A stretch of DNA of 64,000 nucleotides from Neospora caninum Liverpool (lineage: Eukaryota > Apicomplexa > Conoidasida > Eucoccidiorida > Sarcocystidae), in contig NC_018389.1 in assembly GCF_000208865.1 (NCBI RefSeq), positions 1,550,001 through 1,614,000 of the forward strand, read 5' to 3'. The translations under genes were made by a program, and so were the position numbers. Positions 1 to 11,062 of this stretch are shown in pieces. The notes beneath the pieces are model-generated. The model was not told the DNA's origin, searched no databases, and worked only from the letters and a program-made list of their open reading frames with translations. Numbering within the stretch: the stretch's first letter is position 1; every line of letters begins with the position of its first letter.

Positions 1-1723
1 TGGTCAAGTTTTACGCGCCCTGGTGAGCCAGTAATAAAATGTGGGATTTTCCACAGCCGCCGGCAGCCTACGCCACGGTGTGTGGCTTGCTTCGTCGCCC
101 GTGCTGCGCGTACGGGTTGTGCAGTTCACGTTAGATACTATCTTGAAAAGACTTCCCGCAACAACAGTTTTGTCGCAATGCTCCCGCACACTGGGATCGT
201 GGGTTGAGGCAGTGTCTCACGTAACCTCAGAGGGCGCACATGCGACATCGTCCCTCGAGTGCGGGAGCCTTGGACCGCTCGTGTTCCCCACTTCCCCTTT
301 TTGCAGTCTTCTTACACTGCGCCCTTGCGTGTGTGGATCCGCGTTGGGTGCGAAACACCTTTGGTCCTGCAGGTGCGGTCACTGCAAGCGCATGGCGCCT
401 GAGTACGAGAAGGCTGCAAAGATCCTCAAGGAGAAGGGTTCCAAGATCATGCTGGCGAAGGTCGACGCGACCAGCGAGACAGACATTGCCGACAAGCAGG
501 GTGTCCGGGAATACCCCACTCTGACTCTCTTCCGCAACCAGAAGCCTGAGAAGTTCACTGGCGGCCGCACGGTGAGTTTGTTGCGTGCGACACACTGAAG
601 AGCCTCGGTCGCAGTTGCGTGGTTAGGCAGTGAATGAAAAGTTTCGAGTGTGTTTGTGCTGCTCTCGCAGGCGGAAGCCATCGTTGAGTGGATCGAGAAG
701 ATGACAGGACCCGCGGTGACTGAAGTGGAAGGCAAGCCTGAGGAACAGGTGACGAAGGAGTCACCTATTGCCTTCGTTGCTGAGCTCTCATCTAAGGACA
801 GCGACATGGCGAAGCTGTTCGAAGATGTCGCCAACGAGTCCCGTCAGCTCGGAAAGTTCCTGGCCAAGTACGGCGTCTCCGACGAGAAGATCTACTCCCT
901 GCGCTACGAGGAGGGCACTGAGCCGTTCACAGGCAAGACCAAAGATGAGCTGAAGAAGTTTGTTGACACTGAATCCTTCCCTCTTCTTGGGCCCATCAAC
1001 GCGGAGAACTTCAGAAAATACATCGACCGTGACTTGGACCTTGTCTGGCTCTGCGGTACCGAGAAGGACTTCGATGAGGCCAAGGCCGCTGTCCGTGAAG
1101 CTGCGAAGAAGCTCCGAGACACCCGCTCCTTCGTGTGGCTGGACACTGACCAGTTCAAGGGCCACGCTGAGAACGCTCTGGGCATCACCGAGTTCCCGGG
1201 CCTTGTGTTCCAGTCGAAGAAGGGACGGTTCGTGCTTCCTGAGGCGACTTCTTCCCTGAAGGACGCAGCTAAGATCAGCAAGTTCTTCGAGGATGTTGAT
1301 GCCGGGAAGATCGAGCGCTCCCTTAAGTCGGAGCCCGTCCCCGAGAAACAAGACGAAGCCGTCAAGGTTGTCGTCGGAAAGAACTTCGAAGAGATGGTCA
1401 TTCAGAAAGACAAGGATGTCATGCTGGAGATCTACGCTCCGTGGTGCGGCTACTGCAAGAGCTTCGAGCCCATCTACAAGGAATTCGCTGAGAAATACAA
1501 GGATGTTGACCACCTCGTTGTTGCCAAGATGGACGGCACAGCGAACGAAGCTCCCCTGGAGGAGTTCAGCTGGTCAAGCTTCCCGAGCATCTTTTTCGTG
1601 AAGGCTGGTGAGAAGACCCCCATGAAGTTCGAAGGCTCGCGGACTGTCGAAGGTTTGACTGAGTTCATCAACAAGCACGGCTCCAAGCCTCTCAAGAAGG
1701 ACGACAAGGGTGAAGAATTGTAA
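1..1723 (+). CDS. PDI: Protein disulfide isomerase, 3' part (partial)
   Basis: This is an ER thiol-disulfide oxidoreductase that forms and rearranges disulfides in secreted proteins. The visible exons are 1-22, 373-571 and 671-1723, with introns 23-372 and 572-670. Both donors are GTGAG. The first thioredoxin domain is entered at VKFYAPW, and its active site WCGHC is split by the first intron. After the b and b' domains, the second domain carries APWCGYCK at about 1432-1458. The protein ends KDDKGEEL, and the last four residues GEEL are a KDEL-like ER-retention signal. The domain order a-b-b'-a' and the C-terminal acidic/lysine tail fit classical PDI of about 470 residues, so only the signal peptide and the first part of domain a lie outside the window. 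The family call is secure. The retention function of GEEL is inferred. Confidence 0.95.
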
Positions 1724-2334
1724 ACTGTTCATAACAACAGTCTGTTCCGTTTCACGTGTTCGTAACGCTGTTCGTACATGAGCGGTTGAAACACGAAGCC
1801 CCGTTTGGCTCAAGTGTCACCGTCAAGATAACCGACAATAAATTGTTCTGACATACTTCCGGCACATGTGTGTATGGCAGCCATTCCACCGGCGGTGGTA
1901 CGGCACATACACGGCCCCCGGTTGCATATCCGGACACCGAAGCTGACCCGTTGGCAGCACATTGCAATGCTCCACTCAGCTCCAGAAGTCATTGTCTCTG
2001 TAGTCTGCAGGTCATTGTATTCCTTTCCGCAACCGCCTGAAGCGAAACCCTGTCAGTTATGAGGATGCTGATGTGTCGGTTGTGTGGCACCGCGCTTCAG
2101 CGTCTACAGACCTTTTATCGATAGGAAGGGACCCACAGAAAAGGTTTAGCTTTGTATTATCTGTTCAACCGGAAGCTGGGCAGTGTACCAGTTTCGCGAT
2201 TCAGTACCCATTTCTGGCGTCGCAGTGTAGATACACCTCAAGCAGAGTGTGTTGGAAATCAGAGGTTTTTGGATTGGGTAGCCTGGAAGTCGGTGGCCGG
2301 AGGAATGTGAAGGAAACAAATAGGGAAAACAGTC
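1724..2334. other. PDI 3' UTR and intergenic spacer
   Basis: No open frame here has coding character. The stretch should hold the PDI 3' UTR and the 5' region of the next gene on the same strand. I see no repeat and no RNA gene. Confidence 0.6.
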
Positions 2335-3702
2335 ATGGAAAAAACCAAGGATACGGTTGAGCAAATCGTGTGTGTGCTGTTGGAGAAATGTCTCGAACAG
2401 CGAGTGCTGAAACTTCGTCGCGGCACGGCACAGGATATGCGGGATTTCTATGAGTATGCCCTGATGGCCGAAACTGAAGGTAGGGTTTCTTAATGGTGAC
2501 GTGACTGAACTTGATGCAAACGAGTCCTACCGGTCAGTCCAACGCATCTTGGGACCAGCCGTACTGTCTGACAAGTGGAAATGTGAAATTGATTTTGAAG
2601 AGAGGTCAGCCATACGCTGTGTGTCCACCGGTCTGCTGGGTGCAACTCACACGCGTCATACACGACAGGCACAAGTCTGCCAGGCGGGCGGTCGAAGAAC
2701 TCAGCCAAAAGAAAGACAAGATATGCGCCAGTTCAGCTGCAGGTACGCGTTGCTGAATTTCGCAAAGCTGGCGTTTAGAGTCTGTGCAACGAAGAGCGAC
2801 ACAGAAATCCAGAAAACGGAAGAACAGCTTCAGGAAATCCAATGCAGAATTGATGTCTTCGAGGAAGCTTTAGAACAGCTCTTGGTAATGGAACATCCTT
2901 CAGTTATTCTGCCGGTCGAGCTGCCATGGGGATGTGACTCAGTTTGACAGGGAACATGAAGAAACGGCCCTGCGGCAAGTGTTAGATGATGCAGAGGCAC
3001 AGATGAATGCGATGCAGTGAGCCCGAGACGCTATCAGTCGGACCATGTCAGGGTTACCATCGAGCGACCGCAGGGAGGAAGAGTCACACCTACTCGATCA
3101 GAGCAAGGAAATCCTTGCTACCATCGGCCCCCTGAAAGATGAGTAGGCTGAAGAATTGACCAGTTTGTTGAAGAAAAAGAAAGGCCAACAGACTCTGTTT
3201 CGCACCAGACATGCGAAGGAACTCGAAGCCCTGGAGGCAGCCCACGAAGATATTATGAAGAAAATCAAGGTACACACGTTTCTGTCACTATCGCGCTTTT
3301 CGTGGCGAAGATCGTGCGCTAGACTGAGCAGCCCGATGACAGTTCGCCAAAACAGTCGATCTGTACACTCGCACGGCGAAAGCGAGATCTCATCCAGGTG
3401 AGCTTCACACCGACGCACCTGCCTGCCACAAAAGTACGTTTATGGGAGGACAGATATGCAACGAACTGCAAGCGGAACTGGCCCAAATCGAGGCATCTCA
3501 CGGCCCAGCCACCAAAGGAGGCCTCGAGACGGGCGACACTCTGACGTGTGGCGTGAAACGGCGCGCTCCTCGCCGCGCGAAAGTTGTATCCGCGGCAACA
3601 AGGCAACCCCCTTCGTTGCTAGGTCAAGTCCCAGCTACTCTAGTTTCCGCTGCCACACTCCAGAGACTCTCTCACCAAAGCTTCACGAGTTGCGGCAACT
3701 GA
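2335..3702 (+). pseudogene. Coiled-coil protein gene with two in-frame stops or an unrecognised intron
   Basis: Six segments join in phase as 2335-2479, 2605-2742, 2781-2884, 2943-3269, 3323-3397 and 3454-3702, giving 1,038 nt. Each junction has GT..AG ends, although the acceptor at 2604 lacks a pyrimidine tract. The translation is rich in E, K, Q and L with heptad-like spacing, for example KTEEQLQEIQCRIDVFEEAL and RHAKELEALEAAHEDIMKK, so a coiled coil is likely. The fourth segment carries an in-frame TGA at 3018-3020 and TAG at 3144-3146, inside otherwise coding-like sequence. Both stops could come from single C-to-T changes (CGA or CAG). The inferred introns of 38-58 nt are far shorter than others in the window, so some may really be frameshifts in a decaying copy. 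Alternatively, an intron from the GTGAGC at 3017 to the AG before 3163 keeps phase and removes both stops, but its acceptor is poor. No family was recognised. Confidence 0.45.
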
Positions 3703-4009
3703 GTTGGAGACCCCCGTCAGCTCGGTCGCGGGAAAAGCAAAACGTAAGACATCGGACTCTTGCCGCCGTGCCTGTCGCCTCACCACGGTCATTTAAGGCA
3801 GCAATTCTCTTCCGCCCTATCTAAGCATGTCCTTCAATGAGTCAAGCGGTGGTCACATCTGCAAGGGCCCACTAGCCCGCGAGCTTTTATGCTGTATACT
3901 GGATTGACAAGTGAAAAAGTTCGGAGTTTGCGGGTTACACGCGGACCACATGACGCGAGATCTGGTGTTGCGACTGTCACATCACAGGCCTTGGGAATGC
4001 AGGTTCCAA

Positions 4010-6123
4010 TCAGTGATTCCTTGCTGCTTTCTTTCGATGTTTCGAAGACTTGTCGTTCCGTTTTCTCTTTCGTGACTTTTTCTTGTGATTGGAATCGCGC
4101 GAGCTCTTGCTGTCGTCACTGTCACTACTATACGTGTCCGAACTGCTGCTCGAAGCTTTGCGCTTTTTGTGTTTTTTCTTTTTGCCTCGGTCCTTCTTTT
4201 CCCCTTCTTTGTGTGTCTTCTTCCACTCCTTGGATATCTTCGCTGCAGCCGTGGGAGAAATCGGGACAGCATTTGCATCTGTGGCAAACGCGGGCTGTGC
4301 CACAGTCGACTGTCCAGGACGTTGTGGCTCGTCGTCCTCCAGCATTTCATACTTGTTCCCTGAAATGCACAGAAACACCGCACCACAACTGTAGCAGATG
4401 TGCGACCAGAATCCCCAGCTTCTTGCCAAATGCAGTCTCTCAGCACATCCGCTAGGGTCCGTGGGATTCACCTCCTGTATTATAGCACTCGTGCGCCATG
4501 TGGCCTTTCCTGCAGAAAAAACGGAAACACACATTCACCGGAATCAAACAAGTTAGCAGCAGCACGAGAGTCAGTCACAACAGCGATCAGGCCGCAAGCT
4601 CAACTCTGTCCGCAGCACGCACCCTCCACACCGCTGGCACGCGATGTTGTAGATCGCGTCGATCGTTATCCGTTCTTGCTTTTGCGTTTTGGCACGGGTT
4701 CCCCGTGACCGAGAGAGGTTGTTTGGGTCATTGTCCGCTCCATCTTTTTGGCTGATTCCTCTCATGTCCAGGCCATATTTGCCGCCTGCCTCCACTTTGG
4801 TCACCTGCACGCACCGACGCACAAAGGTATCGTCTCCCGCACTGACGGAAGGTCATTACCACCGACGGGAAACTGCAAGGGTGAGGGCAAGAGACTCTGT
4901 GCGACAGGCATGAACTGCTGGGAGAGAGAGAGAGCCGCGTCCGCTGTTCTGAGCTTACCTTCACCCAGACCTTATCACCCACGGCCAGCACGTCGTCCAC
5001 TCTGTCGAGCTTTTGGCTCGAGATACACGAAATGTGCAACAAACCATCCCTGTCAAATCCATCTATCTGCAAGACACCACACCGAAAAGCACGCACAGAG
5101 AACAACGACAGCTGCGTGGCACCAGTGGTCGGAATTGCGTCCGGCACAACATGTGTATGGGAGGAAAAAAGACCTGGTGGGGGGCAGACTTACTGACACA
5201 AATGCTCCGAAATCTTGAATCCGCCGAACAGTTCCTTGGTGAATCGAGTCCAGCTCCGGAGTTTTTATCCCTCCTCCCTCTCCGCGGTGGCTGAAGGTTT
5301 GACGCAGCGACTCCCTTTCAGTGCCGTCATGCTGGTTGACGCTTTTCATGCACAAGCGAAGCTTTCCGTCTTCTTGACTTAGTACCTGGCGCAGCGAGAA
5401 TGAGGCAGAGACATAATGCACACCGCTTTAGTGTAACGTTTGCTAGAGTTCAAATGACCCCAGACTGCTCACAGAAGCAATTTGAGGTTGTGAGGCGACA
5501 CCAGGTATTCGGTGTCCGTTTCGTCTCGGTGCTGACAAAAGTGAACAAACCCGAAGGCTGACCGCAACGTACCTTTACCCAGATTTCCTGGCCAACCGCC
5601 AAGACGTCCTCGACATTTTCCACTCGTTGGTCAGAAATTCTAGAAATGTGCAGCAGCCCCTCTTTGTCTAGGTTTGGTACCTGTTGCCACACCACGTGAG
5701 GTCCACAGTCAAGACCGCCTCTATAACCAAGGAAAGAGTGAAAAACAAGAAATCGGGTACTTTAGTGCGTCTCGTGACCCAAATCGAAAGGCGCGCCCCG
5801 CCAGCTGCAGATTTCTCCATATTGGGCAACTAGCAAGGACAGATTCGCTATCGAGGTCCCCCCCAAAAAGCCAGCAAGATAGGACATAGAAAAATCTTTT
5901 GTTCGACGTGGAGTTTGTTGTGATACCCGCTTCTGCCAGGGGACGTAATGGTTCCACACTGGCAGCCTCTTACTTTAACAAAGGCGCCGTAAGACTGAAG
6001 CCTTTTGACAACACCCTTATGAATGTCTGTCGACTGTGGCTTTCCATTTTGTCTTTCCTCTGAAGGCGAGGGTTCTCGATCATAGCGAGGATCGAAAGCC
6101 TCCCCAAATTCGTCGTCGAACAT
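4010..6123 (-). CDS. ZCCHC17/pNO40-like RNA-binding protein with two S1 domains
   Basis: Seven exons, complement(4010-4359, 4472-4509, 4623-4804, 4959-5066, 5194-5385, 5573-5680, 5974-6123), encode about 375 residues and join in phase throughout. An acidic N-terminus is followed by S1 domain 1 (about 34-105) and S1 domain 2 (about 134-205). Each has the GAFV turn, a GLLHIS strand and a VGxxxWVKV strand. A CCHC zinc knuckle follows (C242-x2-C245-x4-H250-x4-C255), split by an intron, and then a serine/lysine/arginine-rich tail. S1, one CCHC knuckle and a basic tail is the architecture of human pNO40/ZCCHC17, a nucleolar and ribosome-associated RNA-binding protein of 241 residues with a single S1 domain. 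The second S1 is therefore extra here. The ATG at 6121-6123 opens the acidic MFDDEF start. It is divergent from the DUF501 gene. The architecture is seen in the sequence, and the nucleolar role is inferred. Confidence 0.88.
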
Positions 6124-8143
6124 TTCAACTCAAGTGGAAGGACGCAGCGAGAAAAAGAAGTTTGCGGAACAGCCTCCAACGCACGCGGCTGTTCATCTCA
6201 GCTGGTGTCGACCCATCCACGTCTGCTCCACATACTCTCCTTATTTTCCGCAGAGAGAAATAGCAAGAGGATGTGGCGGAGGCGGAGGAGGCTGAATGGA
6301 CAGTGCACACACCTGAGAGGACGAGAAAACTCAAAATCTGTTGGGACTAGCTCGCACCCTCGTCCCCGAGGTTGGCTGTTATCGTCTTCCACAAAAGAAC
6401 CCCGTGTTGCAACACCCGACCACAAACACGGAGCAAGACGCTATCCCTGAATCCAAAATGATAACGCGCTGCGAAGGACGAACCTTTTTGCTGTCACATA
6501 CCTCCGCAGAACTCCGCCACAGCTCCTCAGCACCGTCTCTCCGCGTAGGAGCGCTTCCAATCCACTCGACAGAGAAAAAAGGGGGAACAGAAGACACAGA
6601 CCACTGCTAGAAGAGACCCTCTCACGCGGTTGATTTCCAGTTCGGGCAACCTGCTGCCTGCAACAGTTTTGCCACTGACCTGGACGCTCTAGCGAACTCT
6701 CCCTATTTCTTATTCTGAAGGGTTCTTTTCGAAAACTAGGCGCGAAACTTTGCGGGCGGGCTGCAGCCGACTGAAAAAGCCACAGCAGCCGGCACATCGG
6801 GAAAACGCGTCTGTCGAAGGGCGGCACAGACCACGTTTCTGCCCATGAACAGACGGACGGTAAAACAGTTCCTGACGCGGAAACGAGTCTTCAAACCCTG
6901 TCTGATGGAGCCCGTTCCAGGCTCGACCGCTCCGCGAACTCTCGGCAAGTTTCAGCAGGGAAGCACTGAAGACGCGTGTGCGCGTCGCCAGTCGCCAGCG
7001 AAGATTTGCTCTGAGTTTGGCTCCGGAGACCAACGAGCGACAACATTCGCGTGAATTCCAAATTTTCACGCAGGACCAATTACCGCACGCGGCGATGCCT
7101 CTCCCACAACGGTTGCCTGTTTGGAAGCTTCAGTGTCTGCATTCCTACCGTGTGTTTTCCCCCGACCGTCCGATCAGTCCGCGATCGGTCGCTGCATCGA
7201 GCTCTCGAAACAGAACCCCCACGCTCCTCACACGAAGAAGGTGAACTTGTCTCGGAAACAGTATGCTTCACTCTTTTTCTTGGCAAAGGCGCTCTCTGCT
7301 TTCGGCCGCCGGTTTTCAATTTTCCCCCTCTGCCGCCTCCTCTATCAGCGTGGACGCCGGGGCGCCAGAGAGACAGCTTACACTGTCCAGAGACAGCGCC
7401 AATGCTGGGCTGTGGAATCACGAACTTACGAGGCGAAGATGTGGGCCACGCCGCTTGTGCTCCCTTTTTTGACAAGTCCGTTTGGTCTTTGAAACTCCCT
7501 TTAGGTTCCGCGTTTTCGCACAGGCGACTTCTCTTCTCAGCCGGCGCCGCTCAACGGCGTTTCGGCCTCGACACAGAGCCCGCGCTTTCGATGGACGACG
7601 AGCCGTCACGCGTTGCGGATCTGCAGAGAAGCGCATGTCAGCAGGAGCGCACGTACGCGGCTCGCCAAAGCTGGGTTAGAGTCGTGTCCAGCAGGAAAGA
7701 CTTCCTCTTGGCGACGCCTTTCCCCTTTTGTATACGCGCGCCAAGTGTATATCCCCCGGGGCCCGGTTCCACGACTCCCCGAGGACCACAGCTGCCGAAC
7801 CCCCTTTCTTCCTTGCTTCGAGCTTGGAACACGACTTCTCTTTTCTCCGTATCCACCTCTGACCCTTTTCTTGTCTGCTACCCATCTGCCTGTTATCCGC
7901 CATGAGGCGCGACGCCTTCCGGGCCATCTGACCTCCGGGCGCTCCCCTTCTGTGGCCTTTTTTCTTTTTCTTCTCTTCTTTCTCGTCTTCGTTCTCTCTT
8001 TCCGTCTCTCTTTCTCCTTCTATCCCTCTTCCTTTTCGTCGCGGGCTCTGTTCTCTTCAGAGGTCTGCTTGCCAGATTGCCTTTTCCGGTCCATTTCTCC
8101 CGTTCCTCGTGACTCGACGCGTCGCCACCCGAAGACTCCCCTG
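6124..8143. promoter_or_regulatory. Divergent 5' region between the pNO40-like and DUF501 genes
   Basis: Two genes start on opposite strands at 6123 and 8144, so this 2 kb stretch must hold both promoters and 5' UTRs. The part nearest 8144 is strongly pyrimidine-rich on the plus strand (about 7940-8110), as is common in 5' UTRs of this group. The open frames here lack coding character, and I saw no specific motif I can defend. Confidence 0.5.
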
Positions 8144-10075
8144 ATGTCCCCCTTGCGCTGCTCCTTCAAAAGCTTCGTTGCGTCGCTCTTCTCTGTTGTC
8201 TCTCTCTTTCTCTGCGTCTGTTCGTCTCTCTCTCGCGCCGCTGCGTCTCCGGCTCTCTTCGTTTCTTCCGTTTCCCCCGCCTGGCCCGCGTCCTCCGCCT
8301 TTGCCGTGCTTGCCCGAGGCCCTACGTGGAATCCGAGGCCGCCTGCGTGTGGAGCGCTTCCAGGAAGCAGCAAGATGGCGATCTCCAGTCTCCCGCGTCG
8401 GCCACCCTCCAAGGCGGCTTCTCACCCGGAAAAGGCCGAATCGCGCCGCCCTCACGTGTTCCCTTTCCACAGGAACCCACTTCTCCCGACGCCGCACGCG
8501 CCTTCGCTCTCTTCCTCGTTTGTTCCACACAGTTCGGCTGGTGCTGAAGACACAGGGAAGGAAGAGACACCCGCTTCGAGCAGCGACGCACTGCTAGCCT
8601 TGCAAGAGGGCCTGCGTCTCCGCTTTCTGTCTAGACTGGACCAGGCTTGCCGACACATGCTCAAGCACGTCGACTTTGCCCCGTCGACGCGTTCCTCCCT
8701 CGCTGTTTCTGGGGACTCAGCTAACTCCGCTGCGTTTGACGAGAACGCCTGTCTGTTGCCGTTCGCTCTCGCTTGGGGCCATTCGCTCACAGCCTCGAAG
8801 TCCAGCGATGGAGACGCCGAGCCTGCATCTGAAGCTTCGTCGGCATCGCCTGCTGCGCGTTCCTCTTCTCCCGCTCTCCCGACTCGGGGGGATCTTTCGC
8901 AACTGCCCTCGTTCGCTTCTTTCCGGGAAAGTGGAGACGTTTTCGTCGCCTTAGACCCCTTCATGGAGAAGGTTCTGCTCTTGCCGCCCCGTCCCAACGC
9001 TCGTGCGGCGCGTCCGAGTGGAGACGCTTCCCCCGGTGGCGCCGCGTCCGTCGCCGACGAGAAGCCGACAGGCGGCGCGTCTCCGAGGGCGAATGCACCC
9101 GACGGCAAGGCGGCGCGACTGTTTCCTCCCGTGCCCGCCACAGTGATCCAACGCATCGAGACGCTCCTGGAACGCCCCCCTGTCGGGCTCATTGGTGTTG
9201 CACGGTACGGGACTCCGGCGTCTCCACCCTCCCCCGCTTTAGCTGCGTCCTCTTCCTCTTCCGCTGCTTCAGTTTCTCTTCCGCTCCCACGAGGCGATCC
9301 TCAGGTCTTGGTGGTCAGGCCGTTGATGGTTTCTGCGCCCTCGGAGACAGGTCGGAAGCGCAGGCGCGGCCGCGCGTCTTCGGCGCCGTCGCCTTCTCCA
9401 GCGCCTCTTCCGTCCTCTCCGGCATGTTCGCTGTCGCCCGCTTCACCCGCCGATCCAGGTGCGGCTGCCGCGCCGTCGCTGCTCACAGACGCAAACTACG
9501 CGCCTTTCCCGACAACCTTCTGGCTGAGCGACGAGCTTCTGCGGCGAGACATCTCGACGGTGGAAGTTCAGGGAGGAATGAAGCTGATTCAACAACGCAT
9601 TGGGGACAGTGCGGACTTGCAAAAGGCTCTGGTTGCCGATCACCTGCGCTACATCGCCATCCGGTGGCTCTTGCTCGACGTCCCGGTCCTAAAACACTTT
9701 TACGAAGAGGAAGACAGAGCGACGGCACACCAGGAGACAGACCGCCCCGCGGAGACGGCGCAGGCGCAAGGACAGGACGACAGCGAAGACGGCAAAGAGC
9801 AGGGCGAGGAGCGGAGCCTGCCGGTGGCGTCGAGCCGAGAAAACCATGCTTCGCGGCGAATCCGTGCCAATGCCTCGCACCGGTGTCCCCTCTGTCGTTT
9901 GCTGCATGTCCTCCGCGAGCGAGGCATTGGAGGCATCGGGACTTTCTGCGCCATTAGGTGTCTCCACATGCACTACGCCTTCCACCTGGCCCTCCCGCCC
10001 ACCACGGTCGGGGCCTTCGTCGACGAAGAACTCGCAAAACTCGAATCCGAATCGCCACACGATTCTGATCTCTGA
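8144..10075 (+). CDS. DUF501-domain protein with secretory/plastid-type leader
   Basis: A single exon encodes 643 residues. The ATG at 8144 is the first in the frame, which stays open upstream without another ATG. Residues 1-32 form a signal-peptide-like segment with the hydrophobic core FVASLFSVVSLFLCVC, followed by a serine/arginine/proline-rich stretch without acidic residues, like apicoplast leaders. The C-terminal half matches the bacterial DUF501 family: an IxxxLxRPPVGLIGVA block near 336-355, PFPTTFWLSDELL near 454, the helix block with ADHLRYIAIRW near 495, and GIGGIG...IRCLHMHYAFHLA near 600. Low-complexity S/A/P/E insertions separate these blocks, so it is much longer than the bacterial proteins of about 150-200 residues. 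The conserved CLHxHxA motif is present. The family's function is unknown. Plastid targeting is an inference from the leader and the bacterial affinity. Confidence 0.8.
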   Translation: MSPLRCSFKSFVASLFSVVSLFLCVCSSLSRAAASPALFVSSVSPAWPASSAFAVLARGPTWNPRPPACGALPGSSKMAISSLPRRPPSKAASHPEKAESRRPHVFPFHRNPLLPTPHAPSLSSSFVPHSSAGAEDTGKEETPASSSDALLALQEGLRLRFLSRLDQACRHMLKHVDFAPSTRSSLAVSGDSANSAAFDENACLLPFALAWGHSLTASKSSDGDAEPASEASSASPAARSSSPALPTRGDLSQLPSFASFRESGDVFVALDPFMEKVLLLPPRPNARAARPSGDASPGGAASVADEKPTGGASPRANAPDGKAARLFPPVPATVIQRIETLLERPPVGLIGVARYGTPASPPSPALAASSSSSAASVSLPLPRGDPQVLVVRPLMVSAPSETGRKRRRGRASSAPSPSPAPLPSSPACSLSPASPADPGAAAAPSLLTDANYAPFPTTFWLSDELLRRDISTVEVQGGMKLIQQRIGDSADLQKALVADHLRYIAIRWLLLDVPVLKHFYEEEDRATAHQETDRPAETAQAQGQDDSEDGKEQGEERSLPVASSRENHASRRIRANASHRCPLCRLLHVLRERGIGGIGTFCAIRCLHMHYAFHLALPPTTVGAFVDEELAKLESESPHDSDL

Positions 10076-10115
10076 AGCTACAAATGGCCGCAACCTGCTT
10101 ATTCAAATGTACACC

Positions 10116-10162
10116 CATATATATATATATATATTTATGTATAATATGTATATATATATGTA
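10116..10162. repeat. TA microsatellite
   Basis: An alternating TA tract, interrupted by TTTATGTATAATATG, lies about 40 bp after the DUF501 stop codon, so it is probably in the 3' UTR. Confidence 0.9.
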
Positions 10163-10868
10163 ATCTGTGTAGTACCGATATCATGTTTACATCGGTGTGA
10201 ATAGGTAGGTGGAGTGATATGGTGTGCGCTTCCAAGACAAAGGGCGTGGCGAGCGGAGAACGCGGCCTTTCCTTGTGTGAAGCATATAGGCCGCGATGCC
10301 GTTCGCGGCACGTTTTACCTCGTTCCTTGTGTGCCGGCATGGTGCCATCGGCCGGAGAGAGTTTTATGAGGGATTTAGTTGTGCGGGGGGAGAGCGGCTG
10401 CGCGTTCTTGCGAGTGCGGCGAACTTCGTAAGAAGGCGGTTGTCTCCGAAAGGCGCGGGGCCGAGACTGGTACAGCGTGCAAGTCTGTCGGACTCGAAAT
10501 CGGCGAGAAGAGCTGGAGGTGGCGGCGCAGACGGGTGCGCAGACAGACGGGAGTGAAAGACTCCTGAAAGACTGGCGCTACGAGAGTGTCGTCTCAGGTG
10601 TTTCGGATAGAAAAAAGTTTTGCGTCTCGGCGGATCGCACAGCTCTAAAGCTTGCACTGAAATCTCCGCTAGCGTCTCAAAGATCCGAAATGTGCAGTCA
10701 CGAGACAACTTCATTAGCAGACCGCGGACGTGTGGCGTCTGCTCTCCTTAATCTTCATTTGTCAAATCGAATGATGCAAACTCGTGTCACAGAGCACGCA
10801 TCCACAATCAAAGTCGAAGCGGATACAGAGAAAGAGCGAGAAAGAGGGACCGAACAAAAGATAGAAAA

Positions 10869-11062
10869 GAGGAGAGATAGAGAGACAAGGAGAGACAAGG
10901 AGAGATAGATAGACAAGGAGAGATAGAGAGCCGAGGAGAGACACAGATACAAGGAGAGATAGAGAGCCGAGGAGAGATAGAGAGACAAGGAGAGACACAG
11001 AGACAAGGAGAGATAGAGAGCCGAGGAGAGATAGATAGAGAGACAAGCAGAGATAGAGAGAA
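10869..11062. repeat. GAGA/GACAAGGAGAGATAGA minisatellite
   Basis: The plus strand is almost pure purine apart from scattered C and T. It consists of imperfect units built from GACAAGGAGAGATAGA, GCCGAGGAGAGATAGA and GAGACACAGA. The minus-strand open frames over it give only Ser/Leu/Tyr repeats and are artefacts of the repeat. Confidence 0.9.

Noticed and set aside
8144..8260. Extending the DUF501 start upstream in the open frame from 7613
   Set aside because: No ATG exists upstream in that frame, and the upstream part is pyrimidine-rich leader. The ATG at 8144 is followed directly by a good signal peptide.
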